This document shows positions 52,659-62,506 of a stretch of DNA of 64,000 bases, piece after piece; the stretch's first letter is position 1; each line of letters starts with the position of its first letter. The position numbers were made by a program, and so were the translations under genes. Origin of the DNA: Gammaproteobacteria bacterium (lineage in GTDB: Bacteria; Pseudomonadota; Gammaproteobacteria; Ga0077536); contig SHZJ01000003.1 of NCBI GenBank assembly GCA_009692365.1, positions 1 through 64,000 of the forward strand. The letters are read 5' to 3'. A model generated the notes under the pieces. The model was not told the DNA's origin. It worked only from the letters and a program-made list of their open reading frames with translations, and did no database searches.

Positions 52659-54596
52659 TTATTGGACGCTGCGATTCGCGAGCAGATCGTCCACCACCGC
52701 GGGATCCGCCAGCGTGCTGGTATCCCCCAGCGTATCGATTTCATTGGCGGCGATTTTGCGCAGGATGCGCCGCATGATTTTGCCGGACCGGGTCTTGGGT
52801 AAACCGGGGGCCCACTGGATGATGTCCGGCGCGGCAAGCGCGCCGATTTCGCGGCGCACGTGGCCAATCAATTCCCGGCTCAGCGCCTCATCGGGTACCA
52901 GCCCGTGCATCAGGGTGACGTAGGCGTAAATGCCCTGTCCTTTCACCGGGTGTGGATAACCCACGACTGCCGCTTCCGACACGGCCCGGTGGAGGACTAG
53001 CGCGCTCTCAATTTCGGCAGTCCCCAGGCGATGCCCCGACACGTTGATCACGTCGTCGATGCGGCCCGTGATCCAGTAATAGCCGTCAGCGTCGCGGCGC
53101 GCGCCGTCGCCCGTGAAATAGGCCCCCGGAAACAGGGCGAAATAGGTTTCTTTAAAGCGCTGATGGTCACCGTAAACCGTGCGCATCTGGCCGGGCCAAG
53201 AGCCTTTAATCACCAGTGCGCCGGCCGCCGGCCCGTGGAGCTCGTTGCCTTTTTCATCGAGCAACGCCGGCTCGATGCCGAAAAAGGGTAGGGTTGCCGA
53301 GCCCGGCTTCAGGGCGCACGCGCCGGGGAGCGGGGTGATGAGGATGCCGCCCGTTTCGGTCTGCCACCAGGTATCCACGATCGGGCAACGCTGCTCGCCC
53401 ACCACCCGGTAGTACCACTCCCACGCCTCGGGATTGATGGGCTCGCCCACCGAACCCAGTAAGCGCAGACTCGCCCGGGAATGCCGCTTGACCGGTTCGT
53501 CCCCATACGCCATCAAGGCCCGCAGCGCGGTGGGCGCAGTGTAGAAAATATTGACCTGATGCTTATCGATAACCTGCCAGAAACGCCCGCTGTCCGGCCA
53601 CGTCGGCACGCCCTCGAACATCAGCGTGGTGGCGCCGTTGGCGAGCGGGCCGTAAATGATGTAGGTGTGGCCGGTCACCCAACCCACATCCGCCGTGCAC
53701 CAGTAAATATCGCCATCACGATAGTCGAACACGTATCTGTGGGTCATCGCCGCGTAGGTCAGGTAGCCGCCACTGGTGTGCAGCACGCCTTTGGGTTTCC
53801 CCGTCGAGCCCGAGGTATACAGGATGAACAACGGATGCTCGGCGTCCACGCTCACGGGCGGACACACCGCACTGGCATTCGCACTGGCCTCGTGAAACCA
53901 CACGTCGCGCCCGGCCGACCACGCGACCGGGCCACCGGTGTGCCGCACCACAAACACCGTGTGCACGTTGGGACATTCCACAAGCGCCAAATCGGTGTTG
54001 GTCTTGAGTGCGATGGCGCGCCCGCCGCGGCGGCCTGCATCAGCCGTAATCACCACCTGACAATCCGAATCGAGGATGCGGTCTTTCAAGGCCTCGGGAG
54101 AGAAGCCGCCAAAAACCACCGAATGCACCGCGCCGATGCGCGCGCAGGCCAGCATAGCGACCGCCGCCTCGGGGATCATCGGCAGGTAGATGGAGACCCG
54201 ATCGCCCGCGCGCACGCCGCGCGCCTGTAGGGCATTGGCGAAACGGCAGATGGCCTCGTGCAGTTCACGGTAGCTCAGTCGACGCGTTGCGCCGGGATCA
54301 TCGCCCTCCCACAAAATGGCGGTTTGGTCGCCGCGCGTCGCGAGATGCCGGTCAACGCAGTTGGAGGCCACATTGAGTTGTGCGCCTTCGTACCAGCGGA
54401 TGTCAGCCTGCTGAAAGTCCCAGTTGGAAACCCGCTCCCAAGGTCGGTCCCAGGTCACAAATTCCTCGGCCTGCGCGGCCCAGAAACGGTCTGGATCGGC
54501 CAAAGATTGTTGGTACATCGCGGCGTACTGCGCGCTGGTGAGATGGGTGCGGGCCAGCGCCGCCGGCAAGATGGGATGAACGATTTCCGCGGACAT
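52659..54596 (-). CDS. acs: Acetate-CoA ligase
   Basis: [57 protein letters not shown]. Confidence 0.95.
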   Translation of the reverse strand: MSAEIVHPILPAALARTHLTSAQYAAMYQQSLADPDRFWAAQAEEFVTWDRPWERVSNWDFQQADIRWYEGAQLNVASNCVDRHLATRGDQTAILWEGDDPGATRRLSYRELHEAICRFANALQARGVRAGDRVSIYLPMIPEAAVAMLACARIGAVHSVVFGGFSPEALKDRILDSDCQVVITADAGRRGGRAIALKTNTDLALVECPNVHTVFVVRHTGGPVAWSAGRDVWFHEASANASAVCPPVSVDAEHPLFILYTSGSTGKPKGVLHTSGGYLTYAAMTHRYVFDYRDGDIYWCTADVGWVTGHTYIIYGPLANGATTLMFEGVPTWPDSGRFWQVIDKHQVNIFYTAPTALRALMAYGDEPVKRHSRASLRLLGSVGEPINPEAWEWYYRVVGEQRCPIVDTWWQTETGGILITPLPGACALKPGSATLPFFGIEPALLDEKGNELHGPAAGALVIKGSWPGQMRTVYGDHQRFKETYFALFPGAYFTGDGARRDADGYYWITGRIDDVINVSGHRLGTAEIESALVLHRAVSEAAVVGYPHPVKGQGIYAYVTLMHGLVPDEALSRELIGHVRREIGALAAPDIIQWAPGLPKTRSGKIMRRILRKIAANEIDTLGDTSTLADPAVVDDLLANRSVQ

Positions 54597-54765
54597 GGCA
54601 TTTCCTCCAGAGGGTGCTGCGGCCGGTGGGTTGCCGGCCGGTGCTCAGTATAGCCAAGCCTGCTCGAGCGGACACGCCGCGCCAGCCGGCGCCGCGCATT
54701 GCGTGTTGCGTCGGGCAGCGATTAAGGTGGGGGGGGTCGCTTCTGAACCCACGGTAGTTGTACGT

Positions 54766-55764
54766 ATGTCCATCACCGAACCGCTCCATACCGCGCTCCT
54801 CGCCGTTGCCGAAGCCTGCCGCGTTGCCCGCGCCGCACAGCGCAATCTCAAGACGCTTGCGAGCCTCACTAAAGATGATTTCAGTCCGGTCACCCTCGCC
54901 GATTTTGCCGCTCAAGCGGTGGTCTGCCTGCGCCTACGGGCCGGGCTGGGCGAGTATGCGTTGGTTGCCGAGGAGTCAGCCGGCGACCTGCGTGACCCCG
55001 CTCGACGTGAGATCGCCGACGCCGTGACGCTAGCGGTGAAGGCCTTATGGCCGAACATCGACCGCGCTGGGGTGCTGGCTGCAATCGACGAGGGTAACCA
55101 CGACGCGACCGCCAGCCGCTACTGGACGCTGGACCCCATCGACGGCACGAAGGGTTTTCTGCGCGGCGGGCAGTACGCCGTTTCCTTAGCGCTCATTGAA
55201 CGCGGGGTCGTGGTCGCAGGGGTACTCGGTTGCCCTAACTTAGGGCTGGATTTCGAGCGCTCTTTCGACCAGCCAGACCCCGCGGGAACCCTTTTCTACG
55301 CCACCCGGGGCGGTGGTGCGTGGTGCATCCCCGGGCTCGATGTGCACGCGACGCCGCACCGCCTCGCCATCACGCCGGGCCGGCCGTTGGGAGAGCTTCG
55401 GATGTGCGAGTCGGTGGAGGCGGGTCACTCGCGGCTGGATAGCGCCTCCCAGGTCCGCGAATTTCTGCAAGCAACCGGCAAACCCGCTCGCCTGGACAGC
55501 CAATGTAAATATGCGGTCGTGGCCCGCGGCCAAGCGGATGCCTATCTGCGCCTACCCACGCGCCGCGACTACGTGGAGAAAATATGGGACCACGCGGCCG
55601 GCATGTTGGTCGCCCAGGAAGCAGGTGCGCGGGTGACCGACATCGACGGTCGCCCGCTCGATTTCTCACTGGGCGCCGGCCTGTCCGCTAATCGTGGCGT
55701 GGTTTGCGCACCGCCCGATTTGCACCCCGCCCTGCTGGCGGCGATCGCCCGCCTCGAGTCATAG
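54766..55764 (+). CDS. 3'(2'),5'-bisphosphate nucleotidase (HAL2/SAL1-like inositol phosphatase superfamily)
   Basis: SLTKDDFSPVTLADFAAQAVV..., WTLDPIDGTKGFLRGGQYAVSLALIERG. Confidence 0.88.
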   Translation: MSITEPLHTALLAVAEACRVARAAQRNLKTLASLTKDDFSPVTLADFAAQAVVCLRLRAGLGEYALVAEESAGDLRDPARREIADAVTLAVKALWPNIDRAGVLAAIDEGNHDATASRYWTLDPIDGTKGFLRGGQYAVSLALIERGVVVAGVLGCPNLGLDFERSFDQPDPAGTLFYATRGGGAWCIPGLDVHATPHRLAITPGRPLGELRMCESVEAGHSRLDSASQVREFLQATGKPARLDSQCKYAVVARGQADAYLRLPTRRDYVEKIWDHAAGMLVAQEAGARVTDIDGRPLDFSLGAGLSANRGVVCAPPDLHPALLAAIARLES

Positions 55765-55903
55765 CCCAGCCCCGGCTGGCGTTTGTCAGCCAGCCGGGCA
55801 CCTGCTAGGGTCTGTGCTGCCCACGTCGCTGGCCTGCGGCAGAGGCCGCCCACCGCCGTAGCCACAGGATTTAACAAAAATAAAATAAAGTCCGGAGGAC
55901 CTC

Positions 55904-56587
55904 ATGAGCAGAAAAGCCTTGCAGCCGCCCTATCGTGTTTTATTGGTCGAGGACCATAAATTTATCGCCGAATTGCTGGCTAAGAAGCTGAGCTTGGACG
56001 GCACCATCCAAGTCATCGGCATCGCAAGTTCTGGCGCGACCGCAGAACAAATGGTGAGCCAAAACCACGTCGACATCGTGCTGCTGGACATCCAGCTCGA
56101 ACAGGAATCAGGGGTGGGGGTGGCCAAACGTCTAATGGCGCTACAACCCGATATCCGCATCTTGGCGCTATCCGCTCTGGACCAAGGCCCCTACCCGCTG
56201 GCGCTGCTGCAAACTGGCGCGGTGGGATTTCTATCCAAGCGCATTACCACCCTAGAGATTGCCGACGCTGTGCGCCGCGTCGCCGGCGGCGAAATGGCAA
56301 TCAGCCCTGGGGTGGCCGCTTATTTGGCCACCCAGCGCGCCAACGCGGATCCCTTCGAGTGGCTGGCGCTGCTGACCCCCAAGGAAACCGAAATCCTCGC
56401 CCTGCTCGCGCAAGGCAGCGACGTTAAACAGATCGCCAACCACCTGGTACTAAGCGCTAAAACCGTGCAGACCCATCGCAAAAACCTGCGCAAAAAACTC
56501 CACGTCAGCACCGATGTCGAACTGTGTTTGCTCGCCATCAAGGCGGGGTTGCTGGATGTGCATCAGGCGGGACCCGGCGCACGCTGA
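55904..56587 (+). CDS. NarL/FixJ-type response regulator (REC + LuxR HTH)
   Basis: VLLVEDHKFIAELL..., IVLLDIQLE; HTH LTPKETEILALLAQGSDVKQIANHLVLSAKTVQTHRKNLRKKL. Confidence 0.93.
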   Translation: MSRKALQPPYRVLLVEDHKFIAELLAKKLSLDGTIQVIGIASSGATAEQMVSQNHVDIVLLDIQLEQESGVGVAKRLMALQPDIRILALSALDQGPYPLALLQTGAVGFLSKRITTLEIADAVRRVAGGEMAISPGVAAYLATQRANADPFEWLALLTPKETEILALLAQGSDVKQIANHLVLSAKTVQTHRKNLRKKLHVSTDVELCLLAIKAGLLDVHQAGPGAR

Positions 56588-56598
56588 GCGGCCAGTGA

Positions 56599-56815
56599 TC
56601 AGGGGCTGCGCGTCCCCAGGTAATACACCGCGCAGGCCCGGAGCGTGACGCCACCCCAAAACTGCAACCAGCCCTGACGCCCATACCGGCCTGCCACCAA
56701 CGGCTAGCAGGCCGATAATGCGCGTCAGCACGACGGTCAGTTCCACAAACGCGTCGGTGGTCGGGGCCACAAAAGCCTGCCCCTCGAGCGGTACCTGACT
56801 TTCGCGATAACGCAT
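56599..56815 (-). pseudogene. Possible frameshifted small membrane protein
   Basis: MRYRESQVPLEGQAFVAPTTDAFVELTVVLTRIIGLLAVGG..., then another frame YGRQGWLQFWGGVTLRACAVYYLGTRSP*; span is 3n+1. Confidence 0.4.
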
Positions 56816-56822
56816 CCTAAAC

Positions 56823-57209
56823 CTACGGGGCGTAGGCCACGGCTTCGATCTCGACCAGCGCGCCGGCCAGTACCAAACCCGATACCACCGTGGAGCGCAC
56901 GGGTGGCGTGGCCGCGAAGTGGCCGGCGTAAATCTCATTGAAGCGCCCGAAGTCCTCGCGGGCCGTCAGCCACACAGTGACCTTGAACACTTGGTCGAGC
57001 GTGCAGCCGGCCTCTTGCAGAACGTGACTGACGTTTGCCAGCGCCTGTCGGGTTTGAGTTTCAATATCCGGGCCCGCTAGCCGGCCGGTGCTATCCAAAC
57101 CCAGCTGACCCGACAGGAACACAAAGTCGCCCGCGCGCACCCCCTTTGATAAGGGCAGCGCCTTGCCGTCTGCCAGTTTGAGCTGGCCCCCAATAATTTG
57201 ATGGGACAT
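56823..57209 (-). CDS. RidA family protein
   Basis: GDFVFLSGQLGLDSTGRLAG...TRQALANVSHVLQEAGCTLDQVFKVTVWL; start at MSHQIIGG. Confidence 0.92.
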   Translation of the reverse strand: MSHQIIGGQLKLADGKALPLSKGVRAGDFVFLSGQLGLDSTGRLAGPDIETQTRQALANVSHVLQEAGCTLDQVFKVTVWLTAREDFGRFNEIYAGHFAATPPVRSTVVSGLVLAGALVEIEAVAYAP

Positions 57210-57220
57210 CGTTGACTCCT

Positions 57221-58327
57221 TCATGCGGATCGCGCCGGGGCGCGAACAATTTGCCACACACCCAAGGTTAACAACGGCAGGGTAAACACCGCTAGAAAAC
57301 ACCACGCAAGGCTGCCGTAGCCCTTGGCGATGAGGTCTACTATCCCCACGCGGGACAACCACAGGCTCAACCCCGTCATGCTCGCCGCGAGCAGCGCATG
57401 ACACCACGCCGGGAAAGCCTGGCCAACGCGCTGCGTGCGCCACGCGTCCAGCCGCTCGTTAAGCCCCTGCAAAACACCAACGCCGGTTTGGACGATGGTC
57501 ATGAACAACAAGCCGACGTAGATATACAGACAAACTGGCGTGCCGTAATGCACCACCAGCCAGTAGGCGGGCACCGGCTCGGTGATGATCTGCGGGTAGT
57601 TGGCCATAAAACTCAGATGGAGGACGAGTGCGGGTAACACCCCGGCGCAGGCGGCGATGAAAGCCGCACCCAGCGCCTGCCCGCGCCGTTCGATGGCGGT
57701 CGTGGAGTAGAGCAACACGGGCACGAGCGCGCTGTTGTACATCGTGAATTGGGCCGCGTGACTGAGCCAGCCGGATTTGATTTCGCCGGTGGCCAGCGTC
57801 GCCCAGAGGGTCTCCCCGCTGGCCTGCCACACCAGGGTGCACAAGGCGACCAGCCCCAGGCTGATGGCCACTGCCCCGGCGGTGAGCGTGACCGCAACGA
57901 GGCGGCGGCCAAAAAAATTACACAGCACCACCATCAAGAGCATCAGCAGCGTACCGACCTGCGCAGGCATCCCGAAAGCCTCCCCCAGCACGCGCCCAGC
58001 GGCCGCCCCCGTCACCGCCAGCACGATTGTCAGCAACACCAGGAAACAGATTTCGTAGGCCACCCAACTCGGTCCCAGCAGGGTGTGGAGAAAATCGCGG
58101 TAGTTGTAAACCCGAAATAAGCGGGCGAATTCAAAACTTGCACCGAGCACGGCCGTGAACCCCAAGGTGACCAGCGCCGTGCCGGCTAAACCACCCCACG
58201 GGCCAAAGGCGGAAAGAAACTCTACGACTTCACGGCCCGTGCCGTAGGCGCCACCCACTACTACCGACTGAAAGACGCCGGCCGGGAGCAAATAGATAGC
58301 CGCTACGCGGCGCCAGTTGGCCATCAA
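57221..58327 (-). CDS. Multi-pass membrane transporter (YkvI-like)
   Basis: About 10 hydrophobic segments; VVVGGAYGTGREVVEFLSAFGPWGGLAG. Confidence 0.65.
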   Translation of the reverse strand: MMANWRRVAAIYLLPAGVFQSVVVGGAYGTGREVVEFLSAFGPWGGLAGTALVTLGFTAVLGASFEFARLFRVYNYRDFLHTLLGPSWVAYEICFLVLLTIVLAVTGAAAGRVLGEAFGMPAQVGTLLMLLMVVLCNFFGRRLVAVTLTAGAVAISLGLVALCTLVWQASGETLWATLATGEIKSGWLSHAAQFTMYNSALVPVLLYSTTAIERRGQALGAAFIAACAGVLPALVLHLSFMANYPQIITEPVPAYWLVVHYGTPVCLYIYVGLLFMTIVQTGVGVLQGLNERLDAWRTQRVGQAFPAWCHALLAASMTGLSLWLSRVGIVDLIAKGYGSLAWCFLAVFTLPLLTLGVWQIVRAPARSA

Positions 58328-58411
58328 GTCTATCCTTGTTCAAAAAAAACGCCGCTTTAAAACATCTCAAGCGACTCGCACAGCGCGCGCGCCGGCCCCT
58401 GAGCAGGGCAG

Positions 58412-58795
58412 TCAGGGGAGCTGTTTGCGGAAGGAGTTTTTGATTTGAATTTTCCCGTCCTTGAACGTGAATACATCGCAGCCACGGGCGCGCACAACCT
58501 CGCCGGTGCTGCGGGTGCCGCTGAATATCCATTCCGAGACGCCCCTGGTCGCGCAAATAAAATCCCCCAGACACTCGAACTGCGCATCGGGGAAGTTCGT
58601 CCACAAACCCAGATAGCCCGCGCGGACCTGCGCCAAACCGCGCCAAACCGTGCCCTCTACGGCCGTCCCAACGGACGCCATGAAAACGCAGTCCGGCGTC
58701 ATATGAGCCATTAGGGCGTCAATATCCTGCGCATTCCAAGCACGGGCAAATTCGGCGAGAAACGCTAAAGAAACCGCGGGTTCGTCAAGTTGCAT
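58412..58795 (-). CDS. NTF2/SnoaL-like domain protein
   Basis: FARAWNAQDIDALMAHMTPDCVFMASVGTAVEGTVWRGLAQVRAGYLGLW. Confidence 0.85.
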   Translation of the reverse strand: MQLDEPAVSLAFLAEFARAWNAQDIDALMAHMTPDCVFMASVGTAVEGTVWRGLAQVRAGYLGLWTNFPDAQFECLGDFICATRGVSEWIFSGTRSTGEVVRARGCDVFTFKDGKIQIKNSFRKQLP

Positions 58796-58939
58796 GGTGG
58801 GTTCTAAGCTCCGATCCGAGGGCGGGTCGTTAGTTTAGAAAATCTCCCGGGGGTTTGTCGCCCGCCACCGACCGTGGGCGGCGCAATGGTTCTCACGGGC
58901 AGGCTTTTTGTCGGCTATCCGGCGGCGGGGTGCGCGTCC

Positions 58940-60482
58940 TCAGGTCGTGTGCATCAGCGCCCGCAGTGCGCGTCCCACCTCCGCCACCACACTGTGCCAC
59001 TCGCCGTGCGTGGGTTGCCGAAAAAGTCGCACAGTGGGATACCACGGGCTATCGCTCCGCTTGAGCAGCCAGCGAAAATCCGGCACGTAGGGCAATAACA
59101 CCCAGCAGGGTTTCGCCAGTGCACCGGCCAGATGCGCCACCGAAGTGTCCACGCAGCGCACCAAGTCCAAGGCCTCGATCAACGCCGCAGTGCGGGCGAA
59201 ATCGTGCAGATTGGACTCGTGGCGATGAATTCCCGGATGACGCGCTAGCGTCGCCAAGTCGGTGGGCCGCCGGTCGTTGTGCAAGGAATGAAATTCTACC
59301 GGCAGGGCGAACAAAGGCTCGAGTTGCGCCAGCGCGAGGCTGCGCTGGCGGTCGTTGGCGTGCAGGGGATTACCCGCCCACCCCAGCCCAACCCGCAGCT
59401 GCCGGCGCGCACCCAGACGCGCGCGCCACTGTGCGCACAGCGCTGGCGGGGGGCGCAAATAGGGCACGGCGGCGGGAATCGAGGCTAAGTCGGTGTTGAA
59501 AGCCAGGGGGAGACTCAACAGCGGGCAGTGCTCATCAAACGCGGGCGCTGCGGCTCCCGCCGGCAGCACGCTCAGACCCGGCAGCTGCGTGGGCCGCAGG
59601 GGCCGCAAAGACCACGCGTGCGCCGCGTGCCAATAACTCGGGCACATAGCGGTAGAACTGCAAAAAATCGCCTAGGCCCTGCTCGGCGGAAACCAGCAAA
59701 GTTCGCTGCCGCAGCGGCTCTACACCCCGCCACGCCGCTGTTGCAAACCGGCGGGCGGGCGGGGCTAGTGGGGGGGGTCTAAGCGGGCTTCATAAAGCCG
59801 CCAACCCGTGGCGAAATCACCCAGCAGGAGCGCAGGCAGGGCGAGATTGACCCGCGCTGGCGTGCAGTGCGGCAACTTCGGCCAGTCGCCCACACTCCCC
59901 GAGGGCCGCGGCCAGATTGAGGTAGGACTCCTCGTGCAGCGGCCGCAGCGCCAGCGCCCGCTCATAGCACGGCACCGCCTCCGCCGAGCGATACGCAGCA
60001 CGCCACAGGTTGCCCAGGTTGTAATGGGCAGCGGCGTGCGCGGGGTCCAGGGCGATGACTCGCTGATAGCGCCGCCGCGCGTCCTCACACCGATTGAGCT
60101 GGCGCCGCGCTACCGCGCAGTTGAAATGGAAAACCGGGGTGTCTGGACTGCGCGCCGCGGCCCGTTCGTAGTGCTGGAGCGCGAGGACCAATTCCCCCGC
60201 CGCGTGACTGGCGTTGCCCAATCGATACCACCCTTTGGCGCAGCCCTTATCCGCGGCCACCGCCTGCGCGAAGCTTGCCCGGGACGCCTGCGCCCGGCCC
60301 GTTTTACCCAAGGCGATGCCTAACTGGTAATGGGCCTCTGAGTGACGCGGATTAACGGCCAGCAGTGCGCGCAGCAGCTCGCAGGCGGGTTCCAGCTAAC
60401 CGGCTTCGAGCAGCGCCACGGCTTGGGTCAGCCGTGCCCCCTGCGCGCGAGCGGACTTCGGCGTGGCCTTGGGTGGGGTCAT
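58940..60482 (-). pseudogene. TPR-repeat/glycosyltransferase gene with in-frame TAG and at least two frameshifts (paralogue of 1631-3106)
   Basis: MTPPKATPKSARAQG...LLEAG*LEPACELLRALLAVNPRHSEAHYQLG; TPRs; frame change at an 8-G tract (59770-59777) and near 59610; C-term DTSVAHLAGALAKPCWVLLPYVPDFRW. Confidence 0.8.
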
Positions 60483-60888
60483 CAGTCGGCCTCGTCAAAG
60501 CAGCAGCGAACTCGCGGCTGCGGCGCGCGGGCGTCAGACCCACGGCGCGCCCTGCTGGGTGCCAAAAACTAAGCGCTGCCAGACCCACGGCGCGCGCGCC
60601 GGCGGGTGCAGGGTTAGCCACGGGGGTCGCTCGCAGGCCAACGCCCGTCTGTGACATTAGGCGCCAGGGGCCAAGCCTGCCGGCATTAGATGACAAGCGC
60701 CTGACAATTCAATTGCCGGAAGCTGTTCGACCTCGGCCGCGCGGACTGTGCTCGTGCACACCGGATTTGCGCTGACTCTGGCTGCGCTCGCCCGCGCTGG
60801 CTGTGCCCCACCGCTCGCCGCCGGGTCACCCGCTGGTTGATGCTGCGGCGAGCGCTTGATTTCCCCGGCCAAGCACCGTCGTAAAGCC

Positions 60889-62355
60889 CTAAAACAGCGG
60901 TGGGCGCGCCGCTACCGTGGGCGGTGATTGAGGCTCGGGCGTCGTGAGTTTATCGGCTTGCGTCACCCAGCCGCCGCCCATGGCCTTGTAGGTATTCACC
61001 GAGGAAGACAGCAACTCGGCGCGCAGCGAGGCCAGCGCTAATTCGGCCGGGAACAGGGACTGTTCCGCCTGGAGCACGGTGGTGTAGTCGGTGTAGCCAC
61101 CGATGAACTGAAGATTGGCGAGGTCGGTGTATTTTTTCAAAGCCGCCACCAAGCGCACCTGGGCCCCCAGCTGCAGCTGCAGCTGCTGGTTGGCCACCAG
61201 GGCGTTATCCACATCCGCAAAGGCGTTGCGGATCGCAAGCTGATAATTAAGCAGCGCGGCCTTCTGCGCGGCCTCAGCCTGTGCTACCTGCCCGCTGATG
61301 GCGCCGAAAGTGAAAATTGGCCCGGCCAAACTGCCCGCGTAGGTCCACACCCGCGTCGGGCCCTTGAACAGCTCGGTGAGGTCACTGCTGGCCGTGCCAA
61401 ACACCCCGGTCAGGGATATCTTGGGGAAGTAGAGCGCTTTGGCCGCACCGATTTGCGCGTTGGCGGCGATCAGTTGCTGCTCGGACTGCAGCAGGTCGGG
61501 GCGCCGCTCTAGCAGTTCGGACGGCACACCCTGAGGTATCGGCGGCAAAATGAGCTCATTTATCGATTTCCCGCGCGTAATCGGGCCGGGCTCGCGCCCC
61601 ACCAGCACCGCGAGGCTATTCTCGATCTGCGCGATTTGCGATCGGATGGCGGGGATCTGGCCCGCGGCGGTCTCGTACTGCGACTGCGCCTGAACCACAT
61701 TCATTTGTGACACCTGCCCGTACTGGAACTGCAGGGTGAACAAGGCCACCGAGTCTTTGTAGGTGCCGAGCGTGCGCTGGGCGATCGCCAGTTGGGCGTC
61801 TAGGCCGCACAGCTGCAGGTAGCCGTTGGCGACCGTGGCCACCAGCGAGAGCACCACCCCACGGCGGGCCTCGTCGCTCGCCAGCACGTTGGCGAAGGCC
61901 GATTCCGACTGGCGCCGGATCCGACCCCAGAGATCGAGTTCCCAACTCGCCGACAGCGTCGCGTTATACACGGTGGTCGGCACATCGCCGCGCTGGCCTT
62001 GGCCGCCCGCGTTATAGCCGGTCTGCGGGAACAACTGCGAACGCGTTTGCAGCAGCACGGCGGACAGGTTATCGACGTTCGCCGCGGCGATGGCAATATC
62101 GCTGTTGTGCGCCAGCCCCTCGAGGATCAGTTGGTCCAGCAGCGGATCCTGAAACTGCTGCCACCACGTCGTGTCCGCAGTGGCGGCGGCGGCGGCGGTT
62201 TCGTGCGCGAAGGCCGCCGGCGCGACCACCTCGGGGCGCTGGTAGTCGGGGCCCACCATGAAGCAACCGCCCGTCAGGGCGATGGCGCAAGCGGCCAGTG
62301 CGTAGCGGGTGGCTAGGCGACAGCGCCGGGCAAGAAACGGCACGGCCCGGCTCAT
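60889..62355 (-). CDS. RND efflux outer-membrane lipoprotein (NodT/OprM family)
   Basis: GGCFMVGPDYQRPEVVAPAAF..., TTWWQQFQDPLLDQLILEGLAHNSDIAIAAANV; start at MSRAVPF. Confidence 0.92.
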   Translation of the reverse strand: MSRAVPFLARRCRLATRYALAACAIALTGGCFMVGPDYQRPEVVAPAAFAHETAAAAATADTTWWQQFQDPLLDQLILEGLAHNSDIAIAAANVDNLSAVLLQTRSQLFPQTGYNAGGQGQRGDVPTTVYNATLSASWELDLWGRIRRQSESAFANVLASDEARRGVVLSLVATVANGYLQLCGLDAQLAIAQRTLGTYKDSVALFTLQFQYGQVSQMNVVQAQSQYETAAGQIPAIRSQIAQIENSLAVLVGREPGPITRGKSINELILPPIPQGVPSELLERRPDLLQSEQQLIAANAQIGAAKALYFPKISLTGVFGTASSDLTELFKGPTRVWTYAGSLAGPIFTFGAISGQVAQAEAAQKAALLNYQLAIRNAFADVDNALVANQQLQLQLGAQVRLVAALKKYTDLANLQFIGGYTDYTTVLQAEQSLFPAELALASLRAELLSSSVNTYKAMGGGWVTQADKLTTPEPQSPPTVAARPPLF

Positions 62356-62506
62356 CGCGGAGAAATCCTGTGGGGATGTCGCCCTCGCCAGCCGGTAATG
62401 GCCGCAGCAGTGCGGTGCCGGTCGCCGTCTCCGCAGGACCGCGCGCCCAAACGCCACGACGGCGCGGCGCAGGCGGGCCGGCCGGCCGCAAGGCACACGC
62501 GCAGGC

